A DNA stretch of 64,000 bases from Alkalibacillus aidingensis (GTDB taxonomy: Bacteria; Bacillota; Bacilli; Bacillales; Alkalibacillaceae): contig NZ_JABXWU010000003.1 in the NCBI RefSeq assembly GCF_014595945.1, positions 62,001 through 126,000 on the forward strand. Reading direction: 5' to 3'. The position numbers and the translations under genes are program-made. Shown piece after piece: positions 52,753 to 60,870 of the stretch. Position 1 is the first letter of the stretch. Each line of letters starts with the position of its first letter. A model generated the notes under the pieces. The model had not been told where the DNA came from, made no database searches, and was given only the letters and a program-made list of their open reading frames with translations.

Positions 52753-53793
52753 ATGAAGGGAAAAAAGCTAATTTACTCATTATCAGCAATTACATTAACT
52801 AGTTCATTAATGCTAAGTCCATTAGCAGTACTTGCTGATGAAGAGGAACAAACAGAAACAAATGAAGAAGAAGTTGAGGAAGTTCTTGAGGATCAAGAAG
52901 AAACTCTTGAGGAACTTGAGGATGAACTAAATGAAGAAGTTACTGATGAGGATGAGGGACAAGAAGAAGCAAATCTTGTCGAGCAATTATTTACTTATTA
53001 CGGAAAGTTATCCAATCAACTATCCATTGCTCTTGAGGATGGACAAGTTGAGTTAGCTCACAGTATTTTATATTGGTCAGTTGAAGATCTGCAATCAGCA
53101 TTTACTTCATATCAAGAAGGTGACTTAGATGCAGTTCGTTCAGTGATTGAAGATGGCATTGAGATTCTTGAAGAAGCAGAGGCTGTACAAGAAGACTCTG
53201 ATGAAGAAGAAGAATCAACCGAAGAAGGTTCTGAAGAGGAAGAGGAATCAACTGAAGAAGGCTCTGAAGAGGATGCAGTAGAAGAAGATGAGCTTGAAGA
53301 AGATGAAGAAGAAACTGAAACAAAACAAATTGGTCAAAATGTTCTTTCATTAGCAAATGCAATGGAAGACAAGAAAAATCCAGTTGCAAAAGCTGCACTT
53401 AAGCGTAATATTGAGCGCTCACTTGATCGCTTAGAAGCTAAATATGGTGATATCTCTGATTTATTAGAACAATTAAATGAAATTACTGATGAATTTAAAG
53501 AAGAAGAAGAAACTGATGAAGATGAAGAGCAAGAAGATTCTAACGAAGAGAATAATGAAGAGGAAAGTTCATCATCTGATGAAGAGTCCGAAAATGATTC
53601 AGAAACAGAAGTTCAATCAGCAACGGTGAATGAAACAGAAGAAGATGAAAAAGAAGAATCTTCTAATGATGAAAAAGAATTTAAAAACAATGGTCAGAAG
53701 ATGAAAGAACAGAACAAAGAAAACAAGCCAAGTAAAGGAAAAGGCAAAGGTAACAATGGTAAAGGCAATAATGGAAAGGGTCCAAATAGCTAA
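52753..53793 (+). CDS. Secreted, very acidic DUF5667-like protein
   Basis: A 346-residue exported protein: signal peptide (~1-28, LMLSPLAVLA cleaved before DEEE), then glutamate-rich segments. These alternate with helical stretches (LVEQLFTYYGKLSNQLSIALEDGQVELAHSIL; NPVAKAALKRNIERSLDRLEAKYG) that resemble the DUF5667 domain. A short direct repeat (EEEESTEEGSEEEEESTEEG) sits in the centre, and the C-terminus turns basic and Gly/Asn-rich (GKGKGNNGKGNNGKG). AGAGGTGAGAG precedes the ATG. Possible wall-associated or ion-binding role; unproven. Confidence 0.75.
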   Translation: MKGKKLIYSLSAITLTSSLMLSPLAVLADEEEQTETNEEEVEEVLEDQEETLEELEDELNEEVTDEDEGQEEANLVEQLFTYYGKLSNQLSIALEDGQVELAHSILYWSVEDLQSAFTSYQEGDLDAVRSVIEDGIEILEEAEAVQEDSDEEEESTEEGSEEEEESTEEGSEEDAVEEDELEEDEEETETKQIGQNVLSLANAMEDKKNPVAKAALKRNIERSLDRLEAKYGDISDLLEQLNEITDEFKEEEETDEDEEQEDSNEENNEEESSSSDEESENDSETEVQSATVNETEEDEKEESSNDEKEFKNNGQKMKEQNKENKPSKGKGKGNNGKGNNGKGPNS

Positions 53794-53806
53794 TACCAAC
53801 TGTGGA

Positions 53807-53895
53807 AAAATCGTGTTCAGTCACGATTTTCATATACACCTCTCTCCCAACAGAGGAAAAAAGGAGCTGTCTCTACAAGAGATGGCTCCTTTTTT
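53807..53895 (+). terminator. Two consecutive terminator hairpins after the DUF5667-like gene
   Basis: First AAAATCGTG / CACGATTTT (53807-53830), then AAAAAGGAGCTGTCTC / GAGATGGCTCCTTTTT with T-run (53857-53895). Confidence 0.8.
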
Positions 53896-54063
53896 CTTGG
53901 TACCTATTTCAAAGAGGGGTGACTTTTGCATAATTACCGAGTTTTCTGTAATTAAGCAAACACATAAGAAGACTACTTGAATAAAAATAAGTAAGGTTTC
54001 AGAAAATTATTGCAATTGCCTGTGAAATTTAGGATAATGGAAAAAAGGAGTAAGGGGGAAGGG

Positions 54064-54306
54064 ATGATGAAAAAACAAGTAACCTCTTATGTATTAGTGA
54101 AGTATCGCTTTCCGAAAAGCATTGTTATAAAAGCAAGAAGAGATGTTCCTTACGAGTTTAAATTGACGTCGCGTTTGATTTTAGATGAGATCATGTTTAA
54201 ATGGAACAAACAAGTATTAGAAGATAAAATTAATGAAGCCATTGATCAACAAAATATTGATGATTTTGATCGTCTAAGTAAACAGTATTCTAAATATATA
54301 GTATGA
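54064..54306 (+). CDS. Small IDEAL-domain protein
   Basis: An 80-residue protein (ATG at 54064 behind AAGGGGGAAGGG). The C-terminus KWNKQVLEDKINEAIDQQNIDDFDRLSKQYSKY matches the short IDEAL domain found at the end of YpiB-type Firmicute proteins, in a variant form. The N-terminal half is basic. Function unknown. Terminator follows at 54311. Confidence 0.75.
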   Translation: MMKKQVTSYVLVKYRFPKSIVIKARRDVPYEFKLTSRLILDEIMFKWNKQVLEDKINEAIDQQNIDDFDRLSKQYSKYIV

Positions 54307-54310
54307 TTTT

Positions 54311-54340
54311 AAATGCTGCCGTGAATGGCAGCATTTTTAT
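54311..54340 (+). terminator. Terminator after the IDEAL-domain gene
   Basis: AAATGCTGCC and GGCAGCATTT pair perfectly, followed by TTAT. Confidence 0.88.
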
Positions 54341-54427
54341 GAGTAAGATCAATTTAAGTAGAATAGAGACATTAAGGTGGAAATCATGTTAAATTATATA
54401 TAAACAACTTATAGAATGGGGATTATG

Positions 54428-55240
54428 ATGATACGAAAAGTTTTAGCAACTACGATTTTCATGATGTTAGCAACCATATTATTCGCATGTCAACAGGATG
54501 ACGTTGAATTAGGTTCAGGCCAAACAGCCCATTCAGCTGATTTAGAACTACAACCTAAGGGTCATATTGTCATTCATGAGCAAGAAGATCCTAATCAGAC
54601 TGATCCTAATGGACAAGAAGAAGATTCACAAAAACCAGAGACAGATGAAAATGAAGCCATAACAGTTTCTGATCCAGATGCGATTGATGTGATTGTGAAT
54701 AAGGAGCGAAAATTACCTGATGGCTATGAACCTCCTGACTTAATTCAGCCAAATGTAGATTTTCATGCAACGAATGAAGAGCGTAAATATATGCGTGAGG
54801 AAGCTGCGCATGCATTGGAAGAATTATTTCAGGCAGCTAGTGAAGAAGGACATGATCTAGTAGCGATTTCAGGGTATCGTTCTTACGGGACTCAAGAAGC
54901 TGTGTTTGCGATGCATGTAAGTAATAATGGACGAGAGTATGCTGAGCAATATTCAGCTGTTCCTGGACATAGTGAACACCAAACAGGATTAGCAATGGAT
55001 ATATCTACAGAATCATTAGGCTATAGTTTGACGGAAGATTTAAGTGATACAGCTGAAGGTCAATGGGTAGCTGAACATGGTCATGAGTATGGATTTATTA
55101 TCCGTTATCCAGAAGGAAAGAGTCATATTACCGGTTATAATTATGAACCGTGGCATTTACGTTATTTTGGTGATAACTTAGCTACGGCAATTTATGAATC
55201 GGGCCTAACGGTTGAGGAATACTTTGGAATGGTTGAATAA
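54428..55240 (+). CDS. VanY/LdcB-type D-alanyl-D-alanine carboxypeptidase lipoprotein
   Basis: A 270-residue lipoprotein (signal ending LFAC) with an acidic linker, then a zinc peptidase domain: ISGYRSYGTQEAVF, PGHSEHQTGLAMDIS (zinc His and Asp), EHGHEYGFIIRYPEGK and EPWHLRYFG (second zinc His and catalytic residues). Such enzymes trim D-Ala or tetrapeptides from peptidoglycan outside the cell. The ATG at 54428 has GGGG at proper spacing; ATGs at 54416 and 54425 are less well placed. Confidence 0.92.
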   Translation: MIRKVLATTIFMMLATILFACQQDDVELGSGQTAHSADLELQPKGHIVIHEQEDPNQTDPNGQEEDSQKPETDENEAITVSDPDAIDVIVNKERKLPDGYEPPDLIQPNVDFHATNEERKYMREEAAHALEELFQAASEEGHDLVAISGYRSYGTQEAVFAMHVSNNGREYAEQYSAVPGHSEHQTGLAMDISTESLGYSLTEDLSDTAEGQWVAEHGHEYGFIIRYPEGKSHITGYNYEPWHLRYFGDNLATAIYESGLTVEEYFGMVE

Positions 55241-55251
55241 TATAAGATTTA

Positions 55252-55287
55252 AGGACCTAAGGATAGAAAGCTTTAGGTCTTTTTTTA
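55252..55287 (+). terminator. Terminator of the VanY-like gene
   Basis: AAGGACCTAA pairs with TTAGGTCTTT (one G-U), followed by a T-run. Confidence 0.8.
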
Positions 55288-55296
55288 GGCTATTCG

Positions 55297-55325
55297 TTTA
55301 AAATCTTGGTGATTATTATTATAAT
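55297..55325 (+). promoter_or_regulatory. Sigma-A promoter of fumC
   Basis: TTTAAA (55297-55302) and TATAAT (55320-55325), spacer 17 bp. Confidence 0.6.
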
Positions 55326-55374
55326 AAGAAGTGGTTTGAAAAGTTTCATTGGATAAATGAAGGAGGATATGAAT

Positions 55375-56766
55375 ATGGATTATCGTATTGAACGCGATAC
55401 ATTAGGTGAAATGAAAGTACCAAACGACAAATATTGGGGAGCACAGACCCAGCGTAGCCTGCAAAACTTCCCAATCGGTAATGAAACGATGCCAAAGGAA
55501 ATTATTGAAGGCTTTGCGATTTTGAAAAAGAGTGCAGCACGTGCTAATGAGTCATTAGGTCTTTTAGAAAAAGATAAAGCTGATGCCATTGGACATGCAG
55601 CTGATCGTGTGTTAGCTGGAGAATTATTTGATCATTTCCCATTGGTTGTTTGGCAAACAGGTAGTGGTACACAATCAAATATGAATATGAACGAAGTACT
55701 TGCTTATGTTGGTAATGAGTGGTTAGAAGCGCAAGAAAAAGAAGTAAGTCTTCATCCAAATGATGATGTAAATAAGTCACAAAGCTCAAACGACACTTAT
55801 CCAACTGCTTTACATATTGCGGCTGTTAAGAAGGTAGAAGATCACTTGTTACCTGCGCTTAAGCAGATGAAACAAACGTTAAAGGAAAAAGCAGACGCTT
55901 ATCAAGATGTGGTTAAAATTGGTCGTACTCACTTACAGGATGCAACACCACTGACATTAGGCCAAGAAATTAGTGGCTGGCATCGTATGTTAGAGAAAAC
56001 CGAATCCATGATTGATGATTCGTTAAAATATGTTCGCGAGATTGCTTTAGGTGGTACGGCAGTAGGTACAGGAATTAACGCTCATCCTGACTTTGCTGAA
56101 ACCGTGGCTCAAAAAATCAATGAAGAGACAAATGGCACTTTTATTTCAGCTCCGAATAAATTCCATGCGTTAACTAGTCATGATGAATTAGTTCATACAC
56201 ATGGTGCTTTGAAAGCTTTAGCAGCAGATGTGATGAAGATTGCTAATGACGTACGTTGGTTAGCGAGTGGTCCTCGTTGTGGTATAGGTGAAATCACTAT
56301 TCCAGCTAACGAACCAGGTAGTTCGATTATGCCAGGTAAAGTGAACCCAACACAAAGCGAAGCGATTACTATGGTAGCTGCACATGTGATGGGTAATGAT
56401 GCAGCGATTGGATTTGCAGCAAGCCAGGGAAACTTTGAGTTAAACGTTTTTAAACCAATGATTGCCTATAACTTCTTGCAATCCTGCCAGCTTCTTGGTG
56501 ATAGTATTAAGTCATTTGATGAGCGTTCGCTAGCAGGTTTAGAACCTGATGAAGAGAAGATTGAAAAATATTTAAATGATTCATTGATGCTCGTTACAGC
56601 ATTAAATCCTCATATCGGATATGAAAATGCAGCTAAAATTGCTAAATATGCACACGAAAATAATCAAACGTTACGTGAATCGGCTGTTGAAACAGGCGTT
56701 CTCTCAGGTGAAGAGTTCGACAAGTTAGTTGTTCCAAAAGAAATGACAAAACCTAATGCCAAATAA
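55375..56766 (+). CDS. fumC: Class II fumarate hydratase
   Basis: Converts fumarate to malate in the tricarboxylic acid cycle without an iron-sulfur cluster. The 463-residue protein has [63 protein letters not shown] and the fumarase signature [13 protein letters not shown]. The ATG at 55375 is preferred over 55369 and 55357 because AGGAGG lies 8 bases before it. It stands alone with its own promoter. Confidence 0.96.
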   Translation: MDYRIERDTLGEMKVPNDKYWGAQTQRSLQNFPIGNETMPKEIIEGFAILKKSAARANESLGLLEKDKADAIGHAADRVLAGELFDHFPLVVWQTGSGTQSNMNMNEVLAYVGNEWLEAQEKEVSLHPNDDVNKSQSSNDTYPTALHIAAVKKVEDHLLPALKQMKQTLKEKADAYQDVVKIGRTHLQDATPLTLGQEISGWHRMLEKTESMIDDSLKYVREIALGGTAVGTGINAHPDFAETVAQKINEETNGTFISAPNKFHALTSHDELVHTHGALKALAADVMKIANDVRWLASGPRCGIGEITIPANEPGSSIMPGKVNPTQSEAITMVAAHVMGNDAAIGFAASQGNFELNVFKPMIAYNFLQSCQLLGDSIKSFDERSLAGLEPDEEKIEKYLNDSLMLVTALNPHIGYENAAKIAKYAHENNQTLRESAVETGVLSGEEFDKLVVPKEMTKPNAK

Positions 56767-56795
56767 AGAACCATAATTTACCGATGATTTTTCCT

Positions 56796-56825
56796 TATAT
56801 AAATTCACTTCTTGTCCACAATATA
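56796..56825 (+). promoter_or_regulatory. Possible sigma-G promoter of the SASP gene
   Basis: TATATA (56796-56801) and CAATATA (56819-56825) with 17 bp between; the -10 differs from CATNNTA at one position. Confidence 0.3.
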
Positions 56826-56850
56826 ATTACACAGGAGGTGACATTAGATT

Positions 56851-57054
56851 ATGGCACAAAACAATAATTCTAATTCAAATCAGTTAGTAGTTCCTGGTGC
56901 TTCTCTAGCTTTAGACCAAATGAAAGCAGAGATTGCTCAAGAATTTGGTGTACAGCTTGGAGCAGATTCAACTTCACGTGCTAACGGTTCAGTTGGTGGT
57001 GAAATCACAAAACGTTTAGTACAGATGGCGGAGCAACAAATGGGTGGTCAATAA
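56851..57054 (+). CDS. Alpha/beta-type small acid-soluble spore protein
   Basis: A 67-residue protein with the SASP features: [21 protein letters not shown] contains the germination protease site (E-x-A cleavage region), and [20 protein letters not shown] is the second conserved helix. These proteins coat spore DNA and protect it from UV and peroxide. ACAGGAGGTGAC precedes the ATG. Neighbouring yheB and yheA match the sspB region of B. subtilis. Confidence 0.95.
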   Translation: MAQNNNSNSNQLVVPGASLALDQMKAEIAQEFGVQLGADSTSRANGSVGGEITKRLVQMAEQQMGGQ

Positions 57055-57111
57055 GTAGTTAATTGACAAGATTAATTATTTATTGTGAGACTTTAAAATT
57101 TAAATTGAATT

Positions 57112-57145
57112 CTAAGAGGGGGTCTTAATAGGGCCTCCTCTTTGT
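57112..57145 (+). terminator. Terminator of the SASP gene
   Basis: AAGAGGGGG pairs with CCTCCTCTT across an 11-13 base loop, followed by TGTTGTT. Confidence 0.65.
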
Positions 57146-57187
57146 TGTTAGTAAGGGAGTTTCACTGCTTGAGTAAGTATTGATTTG

Positions 57188-57228
57188 AAAATAAAAATAT
57201 GAGAGGAAGCCCCTCATATTTTTATTTT
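57188..57228. terminator. Long A/T-rich terminator at the end of the minus-strand small gene
   Basis: AAAATAAAAATATGAG (57188-57203) and CTCATATTTTTATTTT (57213-57228) pair over 16 bp. The right arm covers the stop codon of the 64-residue gene. Confidence 0.8.
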
Positions 57229-57416
57229 GACGTCTCATTATTTGTTTTTGCCTCTGGAAAAGGTTCATCATTTTCCCTTATGTCATGTAATTCCTCGATT
57301 TGCACTTGCTCGTCTTTTGGATTTACGTGTCCACCTGCTAATCCTTCATTAATCATACGATCAACATCTAAATCATACTCACTTCGACTGTCTTTGCGAT
57401 CTCTTGAATCATTCAT
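57222..57416 (-). CDS. Small acidic hydrophilic protein, unknown
   Basis: A 64-residue, highly charged protein beginning MNDSRDRKDSRSEYDLDVDR, with MINEGLAGGHVNPKDEQVQI and ending PFPEAKTNNETSK; it has no hydrophobic segment. The ATG at 57416 is preceded by AAAGGAGG. Longer readings upstream have no ribosome binding site. Its position between a spore DNA-binding protein gene and yheB is suggestive of a sporulation protein, but I do not recognise it. Confidence 0.7.
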   Translation of the reverse strand: MNDSRDRKDSRSEYDLDVDRMINEGLAGGHVNPKDEQVQIEELHDIRENDEPFPEAKTNNETSK

Positions 57417-57600
57417 GATGATTAATCCTCCTTTCGATGCTTTCAAGTCTCTAAATAGTGAGTTCCTACAATCTATATTTTGCAACGCGTTTACTGGAAT
57501 CATACATTGAAGTAATTGTATATGGGTATGATCTGTCGATGATTTGGAGATAATATGATATCTTGATAATGGTTCACTAAAGACAAAAGGGGGCTTTAAC

Positions 57601-58740
57601 TTGGAATATTTATTAATAATCTTGTTAATGATTGGGATAGGTGCTGTTATTGGTGGGATGACGAACTTCTTAGCCATTAAAATGTTGTTTAGACCATATC
57701 GCCCTATCTATTTAAATAAATTGAAGCTACCTTTCACACCAGGTTTAATCCCGAAACGACAAGGTGAACTAGCCGAGCAGTTAGGGAAGTTAGTGACGAA
57801 TCATTTAGTCACAGCCCAAGCCATTCGTGACAAATTAGAAAATAGTGAATTTAAACAGAAAATTGTTGAATTAGTCAATCAACGAGTTGAACGGTTTCTT
57901 TATGAGGACGGCCGAACTGTTTTCGCTCTTTTACAAGAGTTCAACTCAGATTTAACCATCGAACAGTTAGAAGCTCATGCAACTTCTTTAGTTGAGCAAG
58001 AACTGGTAAAAATTTATCACAGTCATCAATCGGCTAAATTATCGGAGGTCTTACCAGAGGACCTTAAACATTCAACCGATCAGCAAATTCCTGACGTTGC
58101 CTCGTATATATTATCTAAGGTTGACCAATACATTAACAGTGCACAAGGACAAAGGGAATTGTCAGAGGCAGCATCAAAATTTCTAGCTACACAAGGATTT
58201 TTAGGGAACATGGTCTCCTCCTTTTTAGGTGAGGAGGGATTGATAGACAAGATTACACCTGCCGTTAATCAATATATCCGTTCTGGACAAACGCAGACAA
58301 CTGTTGAAAATTTAATTCGAAATGAATGGAATAAGTGGCAAGAAACTGAAATATCGATAATTCGCGAAAGATTCTTTGACGATTTATTGGAAAAACGGGT
58401 GGCTACATATATGATTGATGAAATGAATATCAGCGAGCATGTACAACAACCACTCTCAGCTAAGTTACAAAAATGGGAAAGCCTATTTAAAGAACAGATC
58501 ACCCCAAAATTGACCAATCAACTATTTCATCAATTGTCTCAACAAGTGGAAACATTGATGAAAACTCTGGGGGTATCTGAAATGGTTCAGAAAGAAGTCG
58601 ATCAATTTGATGTCGTTCGACTAGAGAAAATGGTACTAGAAATAACGAAGCGCGAGTTCACTATGATCACTTATTTGGGAGCTGTTTTAGGTGGGACTAT
58701 TGGTTTAATCCAAGGTGTTATAGTGATTTTTATTAGCTAG
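57601..58740 (+). CDS. yheB: DUF445 membrane protein YheB
   Basis: A 379-residue protein starting with TTG behind AAGGGGG. An N-terminal helix with GAVIGGMTNFLAIKMLFRPYRPIY and LPFTPGLIPKRQGELAEQLGKLVTNHLV is the DUF445 hallmark. A long helical cytoplasmic middle (~80-350) and a C-terminal helix (TYLGAVLGGTIGLIQGVIVIFI) complete it. The order yheB-yheA matches B. subtilis. Function not established. Confidence 0.9.
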   Translation: MEYLLIILLMIGIGAVIGGMTNFLAIKMLFRPYRPIYLNKLKLPFTPGLIPKRQGELAEQLGKLVTNHLVTAQAIRDKLENSEFKQKIVELVNQRVERFLYEDGRTVFALLQEFNSDLTIEQLEAHATSLVEQELVKIYHSHQSAKLSEVLPEDLKHSTDQQIPDVASYILSKVDQYINSAQGQRELSEAASKFLATQGFLGNMVSSFLGEEGLIDKITPAVNQYIRSGQTQTTVENLIRNEWNKWQETEISIIRERFFDDLLEKRVATYMIDEMNISEHVQQPLSAKLQKWESLFKEQITPKLTNQLFHQLSQQVETLMKTLGVSEMVQKEVDQFDVVRLEKMVLEITKREFTMITYLGAVLGGTIGLIQGVIVIFIS

Positions 58741-58819
58741 TATGTATTTTTACTATACAGTCTGTACATTCTTTGATACAGTAGAAAAGAATATGTGAAA
58801 GATTATTAGGAGGTATATT

Positions 58820-59167
58820 GTGCCAAATATTTACGACTTAGCTTATGATTTAGAGAAAGGACTTCGCGAAAGCGATGAATTCCAAGCATTAAAAAATGCG
58901 TATGAAAAGGTTATGAATGATCCATCAACAAAGCAAATGTTTGATAACTTCCGTGATACTCAATTAAACCTTCAGCAGAAGCAAATGCAAGGTGAAGAGA
59001 TTACTGAAGAGGAAGTTAATAAAGCCAAGCAAGTTGTTGATCTTGTACAACAAAACGAAGACATTTCTAAATTAATGGAAGAAGAGCAACGCCTAAACAC
59101 AGCAATTGGTGATATTAGTAAGATTATTACGAAGCCACTTGAAGAGCTATACGGAGAAGATCAATAA
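58820..59167 (+). CDS. yheA: YlbF/YmcA family protein YheA
   Basis: A 115-residue helical protein beginning with GTG behind AGGAGG: MPNIYDLAYDLEKGLRESDEFQALKNAYEKVMNDPSTKQMFDNFRDTQ is the YlbF-family pattern. Relatives (YlbF, YmcA) act with RNase Y; YheA itself is uncharacterised. Follows yheB by 79 bp as in B. subtilis. Confidence 0.9.
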   Translation: MPNIYDLAYDLEKGLRESDEFQALKNAYEKVMNDPSTKQMFDNFRDTQLNLQQKQMQGEEITEEEVNKAKQVVDLVQQNEDISKLMEEEQRLNTAIGDISKIITKPLEELYGEDQ

Positions 59168-59307
59168 GTTAATTTAGATGAATGAGTACATCATTGGATA
59201 AATGGTGTACTTTTTTATTTTTATATTTGTGGAATCCAAGCGAGACGTTTTAATCTCGCCTGGTATGAGCTTAGCTTAAGAAAGTACCCTCTGAAGTAAG
59301 TTGTTGG

Positions 59308-59493
59308 TTAGCGATGAAATAAAACTAATCGCCCGTCTGGAGCTACACAGCGGTGAGTTGTTTCTTCATATTGATGTTGTTTTAATTTTTCCTGTCCAAT
59401 TTCTTTAGCTTCTTGATCATGGTTTGCCTCGAAAGGTTCATCTAATAGGTTTTCACCTGATTTAGCATAAACAGTTAAGTAGAAAGTCTTCAT
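59308..59493 (-). CDS. YhzD-like small protein
   Basis: A 61-residue protein: MKTFYLTVYAKSGENLLDEP at the start, then NHDQEAKEIGQEKLKQHQ and the C-terminal THRCVAPDGRLVLFHR, the layout of the short YhzD family near yheA/yhaO in Bacillus. AAGGGGGATG precedes the ATG. Function unknown. Assignment from memory of the family pattern. Confidence 0.75.
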   Translation of the reverse strand: MKTFYLTVYAKSGENLLDEPFEANHDQEAKEIGQEKLKQHQYEETTHRCVAPDGRLVLFHR

Positions 59494-59590
59494 CTCTCAT
59501 CCCCCTTAATAAATCCAAGCTTCTTACTTTTAACTATATGGATTTTAGAGAGTTTTGTAAATGGTCTGACGTTATTATTTTCTTCAGAAC

Positions 59591-59604
59591 CGAACGTGCA
59601 TTCG
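59591..59604. promoter_or_regulatory. LexA (SOS) box of the yhaO-yhaN-yhaM operon
   Basis: CGAACGTGCATTCG fits the Bacillus LexA consensus CGAAC-N4-GTTCG with one mismatch. It overlaps the expected -35 position for a -10 TAAAAT at 59619-59624. Confidence 0.65.
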
Positions 59605-59655
59605 TTAATTGTTTTTGGTAAAATAAAGTCAAAGGTTTGAATGGAGGAACTAATG

Positions 59656-60870
59656 ATGAGACAGTCGGTGCGTTTTTTACATTGTGCTGATTTACATTTG
59701 GATAGTCCGTATAAAGGGTTACACGATTTACCCGATCATATATTACACGATATTAAAAATAGTACATTCCAGGCGTTTGATCGACTAGTGGACTTGGCTA
59801 TTTCTGAGCATGTTGATTTTGTCTTGATTGTTGGCGATGTTTTTGATCAACAATCGGTTTCGTTAAAGTCATTAGTCCATCTAAAAGAAGGATTAAAACA
59901 ACTGAATGACCACGAAATTAATGTATATATTAGCTTTGGCAATCACGATTATCAAATGTTAGAGAAGGTTGATTTATCATTACCAGAACGCACATACATA
60001 TTTCCTTCAGAGGAAGTGACAGCTTTTACCTACCAAAAGGGTGGGGAAGCAGTTGCACATATTTATGGATTTAGCTATCAAAGAAGAGCGGTAACGGAAA
60101 ACAAGGTTCGTGAATATCTACCTAAGCAAGAATCTGGTTTTCATATAGCAACCTTACACGGGAGTCTGCAGTCTAATGAGGAGCATGACCATTATGCTCC
60201 CTTTTTATTACAAGAACTTAAGGAAAAATCATTCGACTATTGGGCTTTAGGACACATTCATCAACGATCGATCTTATCTAAGCATCCTTTAGTTGTTTAT
60301 CCAGGTAATATTCAAGGAAGACATATGAAGGAGACCGGTGATAAAGGATGTTATCTAGTTGAACTTAGCGATGCATCACAGGATTTATCTTTTCAGTCTT
60401 TACAGTCCATCCGTTTTAGAGAAGATACTTTAGAATTTTTGGGTTGTACGAGTGGTGAAGAGCTTCTAGAACGGTTAAAACAATATAAGGCAGATGTTAG
60501 AAGTTATGGAGAAAAAGTCATTGTAAGAGTAACTGTTGAAATAAATTTCGAAATGAAGCATGTTAAAGAGTTAGTGACCATATTAAATGAGGATGAAGCA
60601 ACAGAGCAAATTTGGGTCTGGTTTCAAGGGGTTAAGTTTGAGTATAGAGTTAACTATGATCGTGAACAGCTGAAAAAGTCAAACCGATTTGCTAGTGAAG
60701 TGATTCAGATGATTGATGAAGCTGACATTGAGGGGTATTTACAGGACTTGCTCAATAATCGTACCTTCCGCCAACACATGAGGGTTTTTGATCAACAATC
60801 GATTGAGGAAATTAAAGAAGAAGCTGAACAACTAGTTATGCAAAAGTTGTTAAAAGGTGGTCGTGATTGA
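59656..60870 (+). CDS. yhaO: Mre11-like DNA repair exonuclease subunit YhaO
   Basis: A 404-residue metallophosphoesterase of the SbcD/Mre11 class: FLHCADLHLDSPYKGL, VLIVGDVFDQ, YISFGNHDYQM, IATLHGSL and WALGHIHQRS supply the metal ligands. In Bacillus it acts with YhaN as an SbcCD-like DNA end-processing complex. The ATG at 59656 is best spaced from GGAGGA. The C-terminal ~130 residues probably contact YhaN. Overlaps yhaN by 8 bp from the start chosen there. Confidence 0.93.
   Translation: MRQSVRFLHCADLHLDSPYKGLHDLPDHILHDIKNSTFQAFDRLVDLAISEHVDFVLIVGDVFDQQSVSLKSLVHLKEGLKQLNDHEINVYISFGNHDYQMLEKVDLSLPERTYIFPSEEVTAFTYQKGGEAVAHIYGFSYQRRAVTENKVREYLPKQESGFHIATLHGSLQSNEEHDHYAPFLLQELKEKSFDYWALGHIHQRSILSKHPLVVYPGNIQGRHMKETGDKGCYLVELSDASQDLSFQSLQSIRFREDTLEFLGCTSGEELLERLKQYKADVRSYGEKVIVRVTVEINFEMKHVKELVTILNEDEATEQIWVWFQGVKFEYRVNYDREQLKKSNRFASEVIQMIDEADIEGYLQDLLNNRTFRQHMRVFDQQSIEEIKEEAEQLVMQKLLKGGRD

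Noticed and set aside
53102-53398. Antisense frame opposite the acidic DUF5667-like gene
   Set aside because: It is a leucine/serine-rich mirror of GAA/GAG repeats, not a gene.
57430-57677. N-terminal extension of the 64-residue minus-strand protein to 151 residues
   Set aside because: The extension has no ribosome site and overlaps the start of yheB, while AAAGGAGG precedes the ATG at 57416.
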